This document shows, piece by piece, positions 22,512-33,211 of a stretch of 64,000 bases of DNA. The notes beneath the pieces are model-generated. The model saw nothing but the letters and a program-made list of their open reading frames with translations. It was not told the origin of the DNA and ran no database searches. The stretch spans positions 186,001 through 250,000 of the forward strand of contig JAQFVV010013079.1 of the NCBI GenBank assembly GCA_028023455.1, read 5' to 3'. How positions within the stretch are numbered: the first letter of the stretch is position 1; every line of letters begins with the position of its first letter. The DNA comes from Epiperipatus broadwayi (taxonomy: Eukaryota > Onychophora > Udeonychophora > Euonychophora > Peripatidae). The position numbers and the translations under genes are program-made.

Positions 22512-23016
22512 ACAAAGAAAATGGAATCAATTTAATAACATTATCAACATATGCTGAAATATTTTCTGTAGGACTACCAATACTAGCTACAATAGGTCTG
22601 CCTGGACAACCTGGTTTATGAACCTTTGGCAAAATATAAAAACTACTAGGATGAATTTTGGTTGATACTAAAAAGTTATATACATTATTATTTATAAGAC
22701 CCCTAGCTCTCATATCTTTTAAACTAACAAGTATACCCTTGAATAACGAAATAACAGTGGTTAGTGAAACAGGCTCATAAAAAATTTTATCATCTAAAAG
22801 CTCCAGAGCTTTTTTAACATAATCATCTTTATTCATAATTACAATTGATCCACCTTTGTCAGCTGGTTTTATAATAATATCCTGTCTTTTCACTAAATTA
22901 TGCAATGCATTCATCTCTTTCAATGTTAAATTACTTTTATACTTACTATGTTGTTTAAGTCTAATTTCATTAATAATATCCTGATATACATGATCAATGT
23001 ACATATCTAATAACAC
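22489..23016 (-). pseudogene. PLE1 reverse transcriptase, N-terminal part
   Basis: The frame reads ALHNLVKRQDIIIKPADKGG (the PLE RT1/RT2 region, residues 36-55), then SFYILPKVHKPGCPGRPIVA and SIGSPTENIS (about residues 125-154), which fit Penelope-type fingers. Further upstream (23,235-23,020) in broken frames are NLSEAECSLLNKGLSF and NFSRRHRLREFF, the usual PLE N-terminal words. They are interrupted by at least one TGA at about 23,043. The frame leaves register near 22,515, just before LENIKSELPDD of the next segment. The methionine given is an in-frame artefact, not the true start. Confidence 0.85.
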
Positions 23017-23239
23017 ATTCCTTTGATGTGGCAGTGTCCAACCAGATCATAATTTCCCAATAGTATCACATTCTTGGTTTCCAAAAAATTCTCTTAATCT
23101 ATGTCTCCTTGAAAAATTATCTAAATCCTAATGAATTTTAAATTCATTTTTTGATAAAATGACTGAACTGTGGGGAAAAAAGATAAACCTTTATTTAAGA
23201 GTGAACATTCTGCCTCACTAAGATTATATATATATTATA

Positions 23240-24989
23240 ATGATCGAAATGAAAGTGAAGATCAAATCTAACTGCAATCTGCACTACAGGGACGCCATCT
23301 AGGCATTTGAGCCTAGAAAAATTTATAAAGTAGGCAGATACACACTGATAAGATTCCACTTTATTTAATATTTAGATCATTATCCCAAGTCACTAGCTCA
23401 GTGGAGACGCAGAGATAATAATCTATATCTTAATTTATATCTTAAATATAAATAAATAAAAGCTACTGCCAGAAATTAACACATAAAAATATTTATTTAC
23501 GCACATATATAATTTTGAATCATTTTTAAATTTTGAGGAACAACATTAATTATTTTTTTTAGATTTTAATATTCTGTTAATTTAACTTATTATTTTAAAT
23601 CATCTACAGATGAATTTATATTTATTTTAAGATTGTCGAGTATGAAAAGACTACATAGATCTGCATTTGAAAAGAAAATATTCTATCCCTTATTTAACCT
23701 TAGGCCAAAAAGTTCACAGTTAAACCAGCGTCAATTCATCTGATACATTTATGTATTCAATGTAGCATGAAAATACAACAACACAAAATACTATACTGTC
23801 AGGAATGTATGTCTGAACAGTAAGTAGAGTTAGAGAAGACATTGTCTCTCCACCAACAGGAATGCTACATCTGTTGGTGAGTAGAACAATAAACATAAAA
23901 CTCCATAGGAATGGATTGTGGTCCTTTGCCATCTTACAAACCCATCCATAGGCAAACAGAAGGTGTGCCATATATATGCAATCCTGCCCATAGTGGATCA
24001 CATACTACATCTACTAATTGCACAAATATATCCAATCCATTGAGCTAATTCAACTACGAAACGAATAACCTAAGATTACCCTCTCTTAAACTATATATAT
24101 AATCTTACAAATCTATACAGCCATACACACCCAACTTAAATTTAACATTTAATTATGTTCGTACAGATGAATTTTATACAATTTGTTTTATAATGTTGAG
24201 TATAGATCGGCTGCACAGATTCTGCAGTCAAAAACATCTCAAAATAAACACAACCGATCAAAATACAAAATCATCGATAATGTCAATTGCATAGGGGATA
24301 CAAAAACTCACTAGCATTCATCGTAAGATGCCACAGTGACATTGATGACATATATATTCCAATCGACTATGAAACAGCAACATAATTAACCGCTAACGAA
24401 TCTATGCAACATCTATACCCAACTTAAATTTCCTCATTTAAAATTTATACAATAAGAAAAAAAAATGGAAATGATTTTTATCAAAAGCAAAACATATAAA
24501 ATTAAACATTATCAATTGATTTTAAACTTGAAAGTCAGATAGAAGTTCATAAGCTTAAACGAAAGTTCTTAATTATTTTTAAATTTTAGAGTTCATGTCA
24601 ATAGCTTACTGTAGAAGAATCACTGCTCTTGATGTAAATTTCCTCGGAGACTTTATTTGAAAACCCGGTCATATGTTGTGGAGGTAGTATTAGCTGTTTC
24701 ATTTTGGTATCACAGTCAGTTCATTTTTAAAATAGAGAGAGAGCGTGATATGTGCATCCTATCATGACCCTCAAAAACAAGCCAGAAAAAACCAACAGGA
24801 AAACTATTTCTCCTTTTATAGTATCCACACAGATTCAACCAACAAAATGTCACTAATCCATCCTTTTCATTCGGGTCTGGGCTGAGGCTTGGTGCTTCCA
24901 TTGGTTAAGCTAATTTCTCTTTATTCTTTTATCTAACCTTTCATCTGACTTTTTAATTACACAGCTTTTGGGTAATTAATAAACAATCA
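23240..24989 (-). mobile_element. LTR-like repeat D, copy 1 (minus)
   Basis: Inverted relative to 33,212-34,822 and similar in stretches along its whole length. Shared words include AAATGATTGTTT at the start, CTATAAAAGGAG (CATAAAAAGGGAG in the other copy) as a TATA-like box, GCATTCCTGT and GACAGTAT in the middle, and TCATTATAA at the end. It starts with TG. With a promoter-like box, AATAAA words and no ORF, it fits a solo or truncated LTR, but no flanking duplication or adjacent gag/pol was found. PLE1 begins exactly where it ends. Confidence 0.5.
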
Positions 24990-27572
24990 TTTCCATTTAC
25001 AGATTACAGGAATTAATTAATACCTGTTTTTATTTTAACTTACGTTATTTCTTTATTAAAATAATTCTATATTTAAATCTTTTATTTTTTTTATCAAAAA
25101 AGTACGTTCAAATACTTTTTTTATTTATAAAAAAAATATTTTTAAAGTTTTGCATCTGTGCGAATATAATATATATGTTATACGTTTAACAAACATTTTA
25201 ATTTTAGCGTTTAGTTTGGTTTTTTTTAATACATTTATTTTTATTTGCGAACTTAAAAGTGTTTATTTCAATTTAATGTAATGACATAAAATTATATATC
25301 GTTACAATATATATATATATCATAGTCAACAAAGTAAACTAAAAATGAATGCATAATGATTTAGAATTTATAATTATTTAAAACATAGGCTGGATAATTA
25401 AAATATTGATTAATTCTTTAAAATGTTTAGATTTTCTATTGTTTTCATTGGTGGAAATCTTTGTCAATGTTCAACCTTTGGTTTTAGTATTAAACCTTTA
25501 TTCTAAGTTAAAATTCAATAAATTGTATTTAATTTTTTTATAATTTAAGTTTACAAACAAATTTCCAATTATGGAAGAAGTATAACCTTTTCTCATTGGA
25601 TGCTGGGAAAATGAAATAAAAGATGATTTTAGAAAATTAACAAAATCTTTCTTGATTGTAATTTATTTTTAAGATAAAGAAAATAAATATGAAGTGTTGA
25701 TAAACCTACAAGATTGGTAAGATATTAAAAGTGCATTTTCAATTTTTAGAATGTCAGTTTAAACAATGTGGGCATTGTTTCAATTGTGATTTTCATTATT
25801 AACAATATGGCTTCATTTATTCATTTCTGTTTTTAAAAATAAAACACATACAAATAAAATCAAAATATGTACATGTATTCCCATGATTTTTAAATAATTA
25901 TTATGTAAAAATAATCAAAAGTGTTTAATAACATTTACAAAAAATAATGTTTTTTGCTATTTCAAAAATTTTCTTAAAATAATCTTACAAACTGGAAATC
26001 AAAGAACCAAAGCTATCAAACATTTGAAATCAAAACTAAATTATTCTGATGTTTCCTACCTATAGGAAAATATTTATCACTTCAGATTTTTGGGAAATTA
26101 ATGCATTATTATGTTAATTTTATTTTATAGTGTAAAATTTGCATGAACACTAAAAAAAAATGTTAACAGTATTGCAGAAGAAAATAATTTAAAGGTGAAA
26201 AAACTACCAATGCCATCTCTAAACAAATAGTCACATAATACACTAAGTCTAATATTTATTGAGTTAAGTCTTAATATTTTTTGATATTTTTGAAATACTA
26301 TAAATTATTAAAAGTAAATAGAAAAAAGATCACTATTACTCTTATTCTATTTTATTTTTTTGATTTTGACCAATTAAATTTTGACCTTACAATAAAAATT
26401 CTTTGTCTAAAATAAGTATTATATAAAGCACATTAATTATAAAGTTAATTTTATATGATTTGAATAAAAGATTAAAAAAGTTTTATTTAAAAACTTATTT
26501 TTAGTTTTGGTAAAAGAATAGCACAATGATAATGAAGTTATTGTCTTGTTTTAAATATTCAAGTAGAACTGTTAATCCTCATATTTTAAATTCCATTGTA
26601 TTAACAATGAATAGTAAATTCTTAAATGAGTTTAAGAGAATATAAAATCTCAATTCCAAAGGAATTGCAGTTGGTGCTAATTGTCATTCATGTTAGATAA
26701 GTTGAGCTGCTGGAGAAGTAAATTGAGACAGCTTCTCAAGATTTCATATCCCAATATGTAGAAAACGTATATAGTAAATTTCAGAAATTATAGAAGCTGA
26801 ACATAATTGAGATCTGCCAGCATTTATCTAAATAATGTGCTATCCAGGGCATGATACAATAGGGACCATCTTAACTTTGAGATTCTAGGGCTACACTTTC
26901 TACTTTCATTTTTATATATGTATGTATGAAAGCACAAATAAAAGAAGACTACTGTCAGTCATATGTATATTGTTTATGCATGTGATCTATTTTAGGTAAA
27001 AATGAAGTGCAGATAACACAAACTATTTAATTAATATGTTAATAATGACATTATGTGAAATATTAATTCTACAGTTAATGAAAATCTATTTTTGTTTACA
27101 ACCCAGAAGAAAAACTATTTAATTATTTGAATGAACTCATGATACCTGATGGCCCTGAGAATTTATGATAATCAGCATTGATATATGATTCCAAAACCTT
27201 TGATATGCTTGGTATTATAGTTATTTTAAACCTTATGTATATGCATTCAGATGAAATATTGACAATTATTTTTTAGTATTATATCCCAGCACTTGCATGA
27301 TGATTATTCTAAATTATAGTTTGTCTCTTTTGAATTAAGTCACAATGACAATTATTCTAAATTATAGTATATCCTTATATTGTTGATAATTTGATTTCAT
27401 TAATTTGCTGCTGGTTTTCTGTTTATCTCTTGTTTATTCACTTCTGATGCTGATTTTTGCTCATGTTTTACACTCATATTCAGGGAAAAGCAATGATGCT
27501 TATGAAGTTTATTTGTATCATGTTTATGAATAATTATTAATATACTTTTGCTACATCTACATTTTTTATCTT

Positions 27573-27613
<41 letters not shown>

Positions 27614-29223
27614 TAAAAATGTAGATAAAAATATTGTATTAAAAATATTGTATTAATATATATATATATATATATATATATTAATACAATATTTTTAATG
27701 AATGTTTAGATAGAAATAGTGAATGTGTGGAGCTATCCATTTAAAATCACTTAATTAGAAAGAATATAAACTAGAACTACTGCCACAGGTGAAGAGTCAA
27801 AGTAAACCTCCTTTTGGATGCATCAGTTTGTCAGTTTATCTTGATTCTTTGCCTAAGGCATTTGTTCTAGGTTAAGTGCTTTCTAATTAAACTATGTGTT
27901 ATTATTAACAAATGAATAAATATTTGGAAAGTTTAAATGCAGTTAATTTTTTTTCTGAAGACATTCGATATTTAATCTTACATGAGGTAAATAGTCAATA
28001 TATAATTAATTTTATGATTTTTATAGATATACTTAATAACTTTTACTCCATCATCCACATATTATTCATATTTTTTCAAGTATGTGTGGTGGAAGTGCAT
28101 CTATAAAAGATATACAAAGAAATAGAGGAATAAAATTGAATTACTCCATGTTTGGGTGTTTAGTTAAAAACAGATATATTAATCTTTAACTGAAATTAAG
28201 GTTGATATTTAGGCTAGAGATAATCTTTAGTTTAATAAATGATTAGTGATTATCATTAATATATTTCTTTTGAATGAATCGTGTCAAAGATGTGGGCAGA
28301 ATAAGTTGACACTTCTAAATCAAAACTATGATTTGTTTTATATAAACTCCCGTTAACTATGTCAAACTTTTAGAGATCAGTAATCACATATCAGAATAGG
28401 TTCAAATATTATTCTAAGCAGATTTTATTTGCTTTATCTGAAATTATGAAAAATAAAATACATACTAATAATAAATGTGATACTTATCCTATTCAGAAAA
28501 TTCCCATATTATCTATTAATTAAATACCACAGATTTAAAAGAGGAAAGATACAATCAAATCAAGAGAGTGACTAAGCAAACTATTTAACACAAAACATGG
28601 GAATAATAGTTATGACATAATGTTACAAAGATGCTGAATATCCCAAAAACTTCTTTTCCTGAATTTAAAACTTTTTTTATTTAAATTTTTTTTCTCATTT
28701 TTTGGCTCTACCTTTATTCAACTTTAATTAGAGATTAAAGAGAAAAATATATATCAATAACAATATTACATAATTTTCTTATATATTTCCAGAGCAGATT
28801 TTTTTTACTAACTCTGGGACATCATCTATAAACTTATGTAATAAATGGACTGGCTTTTGCTTTCATCAATGAAGATTAGGAATTTTAAGATCGAGCTTAA
28901 AAACTTAAGATTTAACAGAATTTTAGTTTAATAGTTTCAAAGATATAAAGGAATAAAAAGTATTTTTTGGATCCACCTTGATATTCTAGTCATAATTGAC
29001 AAAGTAAAAAACCTAATAACAATATTACACCATTTTAACACCTGGTGTCAAATTATTGCACATGCTTACAGTAGATGGTTGTACATAGCATGTAGAGATT
29101 TGCCCTTATAAAACAAATCTCTGATCAAAGCTGAACATTCAGTGAAACAAGAGACAAAAATTAAATTTTTTTGCAAATTGATCATTAAACTGGTAGTGAA
29201 GATATTAAATCATATACCATTTT
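24990..29223. other. Long AT-rich stretch without recognisable genes
   Basis: No protein-like ORF. The (TA)n tracts at 27,577-27,612 and 27,657-27,682 with the words between them can fold back on each other. Nothing else is supportable. Confidence 0.5.
27577..27682. repeat. Two (TA)n microsatellites with fold-back spacer
   Basis: Pure (TA)n of about 36 and 26 bp separated by copies of AAAATATTGTATTAA. The flanking ATACAATATTTTTAA is complementary to the spacer, so the block is a simple-sequence palindrome. Confidence 0.8.
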
Positions 29224-29237
29224 TGAATTTTGGTGTT

Positions 29238-29455
29238 AAACCGCTAAACATCACATGATCACTGATCTTTATGCTTACAAAAGCTATTTACATAGTGGAT
29301 AAACTCTCCATACATTAGCGTCCTCAGTGTGAGCCAGAAGTAATCAATGGATGCAAGAAGCTTTGTGTATAAAATCCCCATGTAGTGCCTACTCATTCAA
29401 TATCCCTAGACTAGTTTCTAGCTTGTGGCTACTGTATGGAGAGTTTAGCTTCTGT
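29238..29455 (-). repeat. IR1 family copy c, truncated, with a 13-bp target duplication
   Basis: The fixed IR1 3' end (as AAACCGCTAAACATCACATG) is on the left, and the other end is cut inside the core region after CTAGCTTGTGGCT. The flanks GAATTTTGGTGTT (29,225-29,237) and GAATTTTAGTGTT (29,456-29,468) match at 12 of 13 positions, as expected for an aged target-site duplication. Confidence 0.7.
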
Positions 29456-29646
29456 GAATTTTAGTGTTTTTATAACCTTGGCTTGAATGATCTCTACAAT
29501 CCGATTGATGCCATGTATGAAATTGATAAAATATCAGTCAGTATTGATATTAATAAGAAGCACATGTATACATCAAAAATACGCATACTTGCATATATAC
29601 ATATTTATGGTAACTTTTTAATTTTTATTGATTATATTGTATTTTA

Positions 29647-30066
29647 CCACTAGACATCACATGATCACCATTTCTTCTGCTTGCTCATAACTGTTATTAA
29701 AACAGAAAAAACTCTCTATACAGAAGTGCTACTCTGTGCAAGCTAGAGTAATCAATAGATGCCAGAAGGCTTGTGCCAAAAATCTCTATCTAATGCCTAT
29801 TTGTCTAATGCCTGTTTATCTAATGCCTACTTATCCAATATTCCCAGACTAGTCTCTAGCTTGTGGCTTTCATCAGTTAGAAGCCTTGGATCTGAGAGCA
29901 CTCAGATCCAAGGCTCCTCACTGATGAAAGCCACAAGCTAGAAACTAGTCTCAAGTTATTGGATGAGTAGACACTAGATAGGGATTTTATGCACAAGCCT
30001 TCTGGCATCTATTGATTATTCTGGCTTTCACTGAGTGGCATTACTCTATCGAGAGTATTGCCTGTT
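29647..30066 (-). repeat. IR1 family copy d, nearly full palindrome
   Basis: The two halves are inverted around a perfect hairpin at about 29,882-29,915 (GCCTTGGATCTGAG with its complement). The plus-strand half has CTGATGA (29,921-29,927), A, AGC, CACAA, GCT, A, GAAAC (29,941). The stem is AGC/GCT where copies at 16.6 and 40.2 kb have GGC/GCC, a compensatory change. Flanks TATATTGTATTTTA (29,633-29,646) and TATATTACATTTTA (30,067-30,080) match at 12 of 14. Confidence 0.75.
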
Positions 30067-30420
30067 TATATTACATTTTATAGTTAATGCATTACACCTT
30101 ACAATAAACTGAAATTTAATATTTATTTATAGAAGAAAATATAAAAATTATTTTTTCGATATTTAAAAACTATATCTATATTAATTTCAATATAAGCATT
30201 GAATACCAAATAATGACGTATTCTATTTGTTCGGTCTCTTTTTAACTACATATCTAAGTTGATCTTATTCACATTTATACATTTGTTAAAAATCTTCAAG
30301 TCTATTTCCGAAAGTAATGTAATTACTTTAAGTAAGATGTTTTTGTCATATTGACGGACATTTCAGAAAGTTTATCACTTTCACTTCCTGAAAAGTCTTT
30401 CAGGGTCTTTAAAAACAAAA

Positions 30421-30470
30421 TTAACCCTTTTCCCGCGCTCGACGAGGCTCCTCGTCGACATCTGAAATCA
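30421..30470 (+). mobile_element. piggyBac-like terminus (single end)
   Basis: TTAA at 30,421-30,424 is followed by CCCTTTTCCCGCGC, and at once by the perfect hairpin TCGACGAGG-CT-CCTCGTCGA. The TTAA target, CCCTTT start and subterminal CG-rich hairpin are typical of piggyBac ends. I found no matching right end nearby, so this is a truncated element or a one-ended remnant. The next 300 bp are clearly less AT-rich. Confidence 0.45.
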
Positions 30471-30744
30471 CTCTAACTCAGTTCATTTTCATACGAAAAA
30501 ATTCGTTAAATACGTATTGAATTCGTTTTTAAAAGTTCTGTACGATGGTGACATTTTCCGATTTATTTTAGAAGTAAAAAAATAGAAAAAAACGCATTTA
30601 AACCTAAACAAAGAAGGAACATTATTTGTGATTGGTTCTTAGCATGCTCTCAGCCGAAAAAGACATTCTGATTGGCTGGAAAGAACAAAGAAACTGCCTG
30701 ATCAAAGAAAATAAAGAAAAACGCTGAGATTTTCATTTCGAATC

Positions 30745-30770
30745 CCCCCCCCCCCACTCCCCCTCCAAAA
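30745..30770 (+). repeat. C-rich tract
   Basis: A run of about 12 C followed by ACTCCCCCTCC, closing the GC-richer patch that begins at the piggyBac-like end. Confidence 0.8.
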
Positions 30771-31225
30771 AATTTCACCCAAAAAGGGTATTTAAAATTT
30801 AATTTTTTTTCACATTCTCTGCATATTTAAAACTAATTAAAATTGAAAAAAAATGTTACAATATTTTTTTAAACGTTATTATAATTAAATATAAATTGAT
30901 TTCTTGTATTTATTATCATTCACTAATTATTAACCAAAATAAATCAAGATTTAAAATCTTAATATTATAATACTATATATATGTAGCTAAAAAAAAATTT
31001 AAGTAACTATCAAAATATTGATTGTTAAATGGAATCTATCTGTTCATTTATGTAATTCTTCTGGAGATCACTAATTATTTATGTAATTTTGTGTGTGTGT
31101 GTGTGTAATAATTCAGTAAAGTATTTGTATATTTGTTTCATATATTACAAAATTTATTGTTAAAAAATGTAATTTTCACTATATTTTTATTTCAAAAAGA
31201 CACAATATAAATTGCCATTAAAATC

Positions 31226-31487
31226 ATTTAATATCCACTTATTCTACACGAATAAGGTGTGATAAACAGAGCACACAACCATTAATTATAAACAACAATT
31301 AACCAAGCGCTTTCGGTACTGTATACCAGAATCATGGCACCATGATTCTGGTATACAGTACCGAAAGCGCATGGCTAATTGTTGTTTATAATTAATTGTT
31401 TTGTGCTCTGTTTATCACGCTTATTCGTGTAAAATAATTTTTATTATCTGACAGAGTTTTTATATTATTTATTTAATATCCACTTAT
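31226..31487. mobile_element. IR7 palindromic retroelement-like insertion with 17-bp target duplication
   Basis: Identical ATTTAATATCCACTTAT at 31,226-31,242 and 31,471-31,487 flanks a 228-bp insert. The insert is a near-perfect palindrome (31,246-31,430; arms of about 91 bp, centre CATGGCACCATG) plus a 40-bp AT-rich tail on the right. The right arm has GGTAT, ACA, GTACC, GAAA, a hammerhead-like stem II, but the CTGANGA part is degenerate (ATGATTCT). A long duplication plus a tail on one side points to target-primed reverse transcription, not DNA transposition. Confidence 0.8.
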
Positions 31488-31659
31488 AAAAAGAGTATAG
31501 CTATCCTAACTTTAAGATAAAATAAAATAATAGTAATTGAAATATAATCAGTTATAATAATATTAAATTTATCCCCGTTATTATAAGAAGTTATCTATAA
31601 TATTATTATTATTTAACTTATTAATAATAATAATTAATTATAAATGTTATTATAATATT

Positions 31660-32050
31660 AAGAATAAAATTGGTTGTGAAGATCTATGAATCTCTAATGT
31701 GTCCATATTTAGAATCAGTTGGTTCAATTTTCTGGTCATTTGATAAATTGTATTGCTACTTCTATAGAAAATATTTCTAAAATACTTTAAGATTTTGTTT
31801 AAATGAAACTCCCCAATGTAATCTCTACTTTTCTTCCCAATAAAAACAATCAACATTTCACTTCTCTAAATTGACTTTGAAGGAATTTACAATATTAACA
31901 AGATTTTCTTCTTCACATAAAACTTTACCATAAAATAGACTTTTAAGAAGTATTGTATTCATCATTTATTTTATATGACTAATCCAAAAAAAGATGTGAC
32001 TTTATAATTATGGACTCAATTGTATCAGATTCAACAAGTTGAACTACATT
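31660..32050 (-). pseudogene. LINE C-terminal tail remnant
   Basis: On the minus strand broken frames read FGxVI-like and H.KSLFYGKVLCEEENL, then FKVNLEK, then FYWEEKSRDYIGEFHLNKI. This order resembles the GHV.RM...R.PK..LYGEL..G.R..GRP..R(Y/F)KD..K.DL...W..LA.DR..WR tail of several LINE proteins. Stops are frequent and no RT core is present, so it is a 5'-truncated relic of a family other than the RTE copies. Confidence 0.4.
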
Positions 32051-33211
32051 TTCATTATTACAATTTTATATATAAATAAGCATTTATTTTTATAGCGTCT
32101 GTATACAATTTGTAATTACATTCGAATATCAGCCTTTCAAGTCAATTGTGCAAATGCTTTGCGAGTGTTAAATAATTATTACAATCTTACAATTGTACTT
32201 TAAAATTTTATCGAACATCCTTAAGTGAAACTTTTCTAATGCTTTAAATTACACGGATAAGGGATCCCTGATTCATATGCATTCAATAAATTAGTAAAAT
32301 ATAGTTTTATGTACATCAACTTTAATTGCACTAATTATTTAAATGTCATAAAATATCCAATCTCACTAAAAGCAGAAATAGTAGATTGGATCCAGTGTCA
32401 CATCTCAACAACAAAGTTGTTTTTTTATTTAACTATTATTTCCACTTTCTCATTGTCGAGAAATTATTAAAATCATATTCTAAAAGTATTCTCTGGCAGA
32501 ATTTTCTCCTATTAAATTCACACTTATTTGTAAACTATTTAATTATTTTATAAAACTTTTAAGTTTCTGTTATATTTTTCATCAAGGGATGGGCTTCTTA
32601 CTCAAATTTCTGACTAATTTTAATAGAAATAACTTTCTATCAAACATGATTATTTCACTTTGCTGTGTGTAGATTTTTTAAACCTTAGAATTTATGAATA
32701 ATAGACTATATTTAATAACAAAACCATAAAATATATTTTCCTAGTTTTTAAGTTTATATTATAAAAATTAATTATTTCACTAATAAAAATATAGAAAAAT
32801 GTTATTTTATTTTTTATGGAAATTTTTTAAACTATATATTTTTTTTCTTTCTATTTTAATCCACAAAGGTATAATTATAAAAATAGATCACACACACATA
32901 GACACACACATATATATATATATATATTGTAATGGGCACATACGCCATTACATTATTTATTTTAAAAAAATTAGACATTGAAAAGTTCGCATATAAAAAT
33001 TTTTTTTTTAAGAATTAAAAATTGAAAATTAAAAATCATCTAAACTCTAATATATAAAATCGCACAGATGAGAAATTAAAAAAAAGAAACTTTATTTTAA
33101 AAAAAAAGAAAAAGTTTTAAAACTAAATTTTCAACAAAAATTTAAAAAAAATTAGAAATAAAAATATATCTTTAAGTTTGGAAAACAAATTAATTAATCA
33201 TAAAATAGAAA
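32051..33211. other. AT-rich spacer, no gene seen
   Basis: A (CA)/(TA) microsatellite is at 32,890-32,927, followed by a small hairpin built on GTAATGG and CCATTAC. There are no protein-like ORFs. Confidence 0.5.

Larger units (their letters stand above)
20474..23240 (-). mobile_element. PLE1: Penelope-like retroelement with RT and GIY-YIG nuclease
   Basis: The most complete PLE in the window. On the minus strand an N-terminal region (about 23,235-23,020) is followed by RT motifs, a linker with a CxxC..CxxC finger, a GIY-YIG domain, about 0.6 kb of 3' region with a hammerhead-like core (20,574-20,547), and a (TA)/(TG) microsatellite end. Upstream it abuts the LTR-like repeat ending at about 23,240, so the 5' part is truncated. 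Lesions: TGA at about 23,043, a frameshift near 22,515, TGA at 21,963-21,965, and a frameshift in an A-run near 21,731. Confidence 0.88.

Noticed and set aside
27577-27682. Long AT palindrome as a replication origin or structured element
   Set aside because: It is explained by two (TA)n microsatellites with simple AT words between; no further signal.
29759-29941. 60-codon ORF with repeated SNAYLS/SNACLS units
   Set aside because: It lies wholly in the IR1 palindrome, and the repeats come from slippage of GCCTA(T/C)TT words; not a gene.
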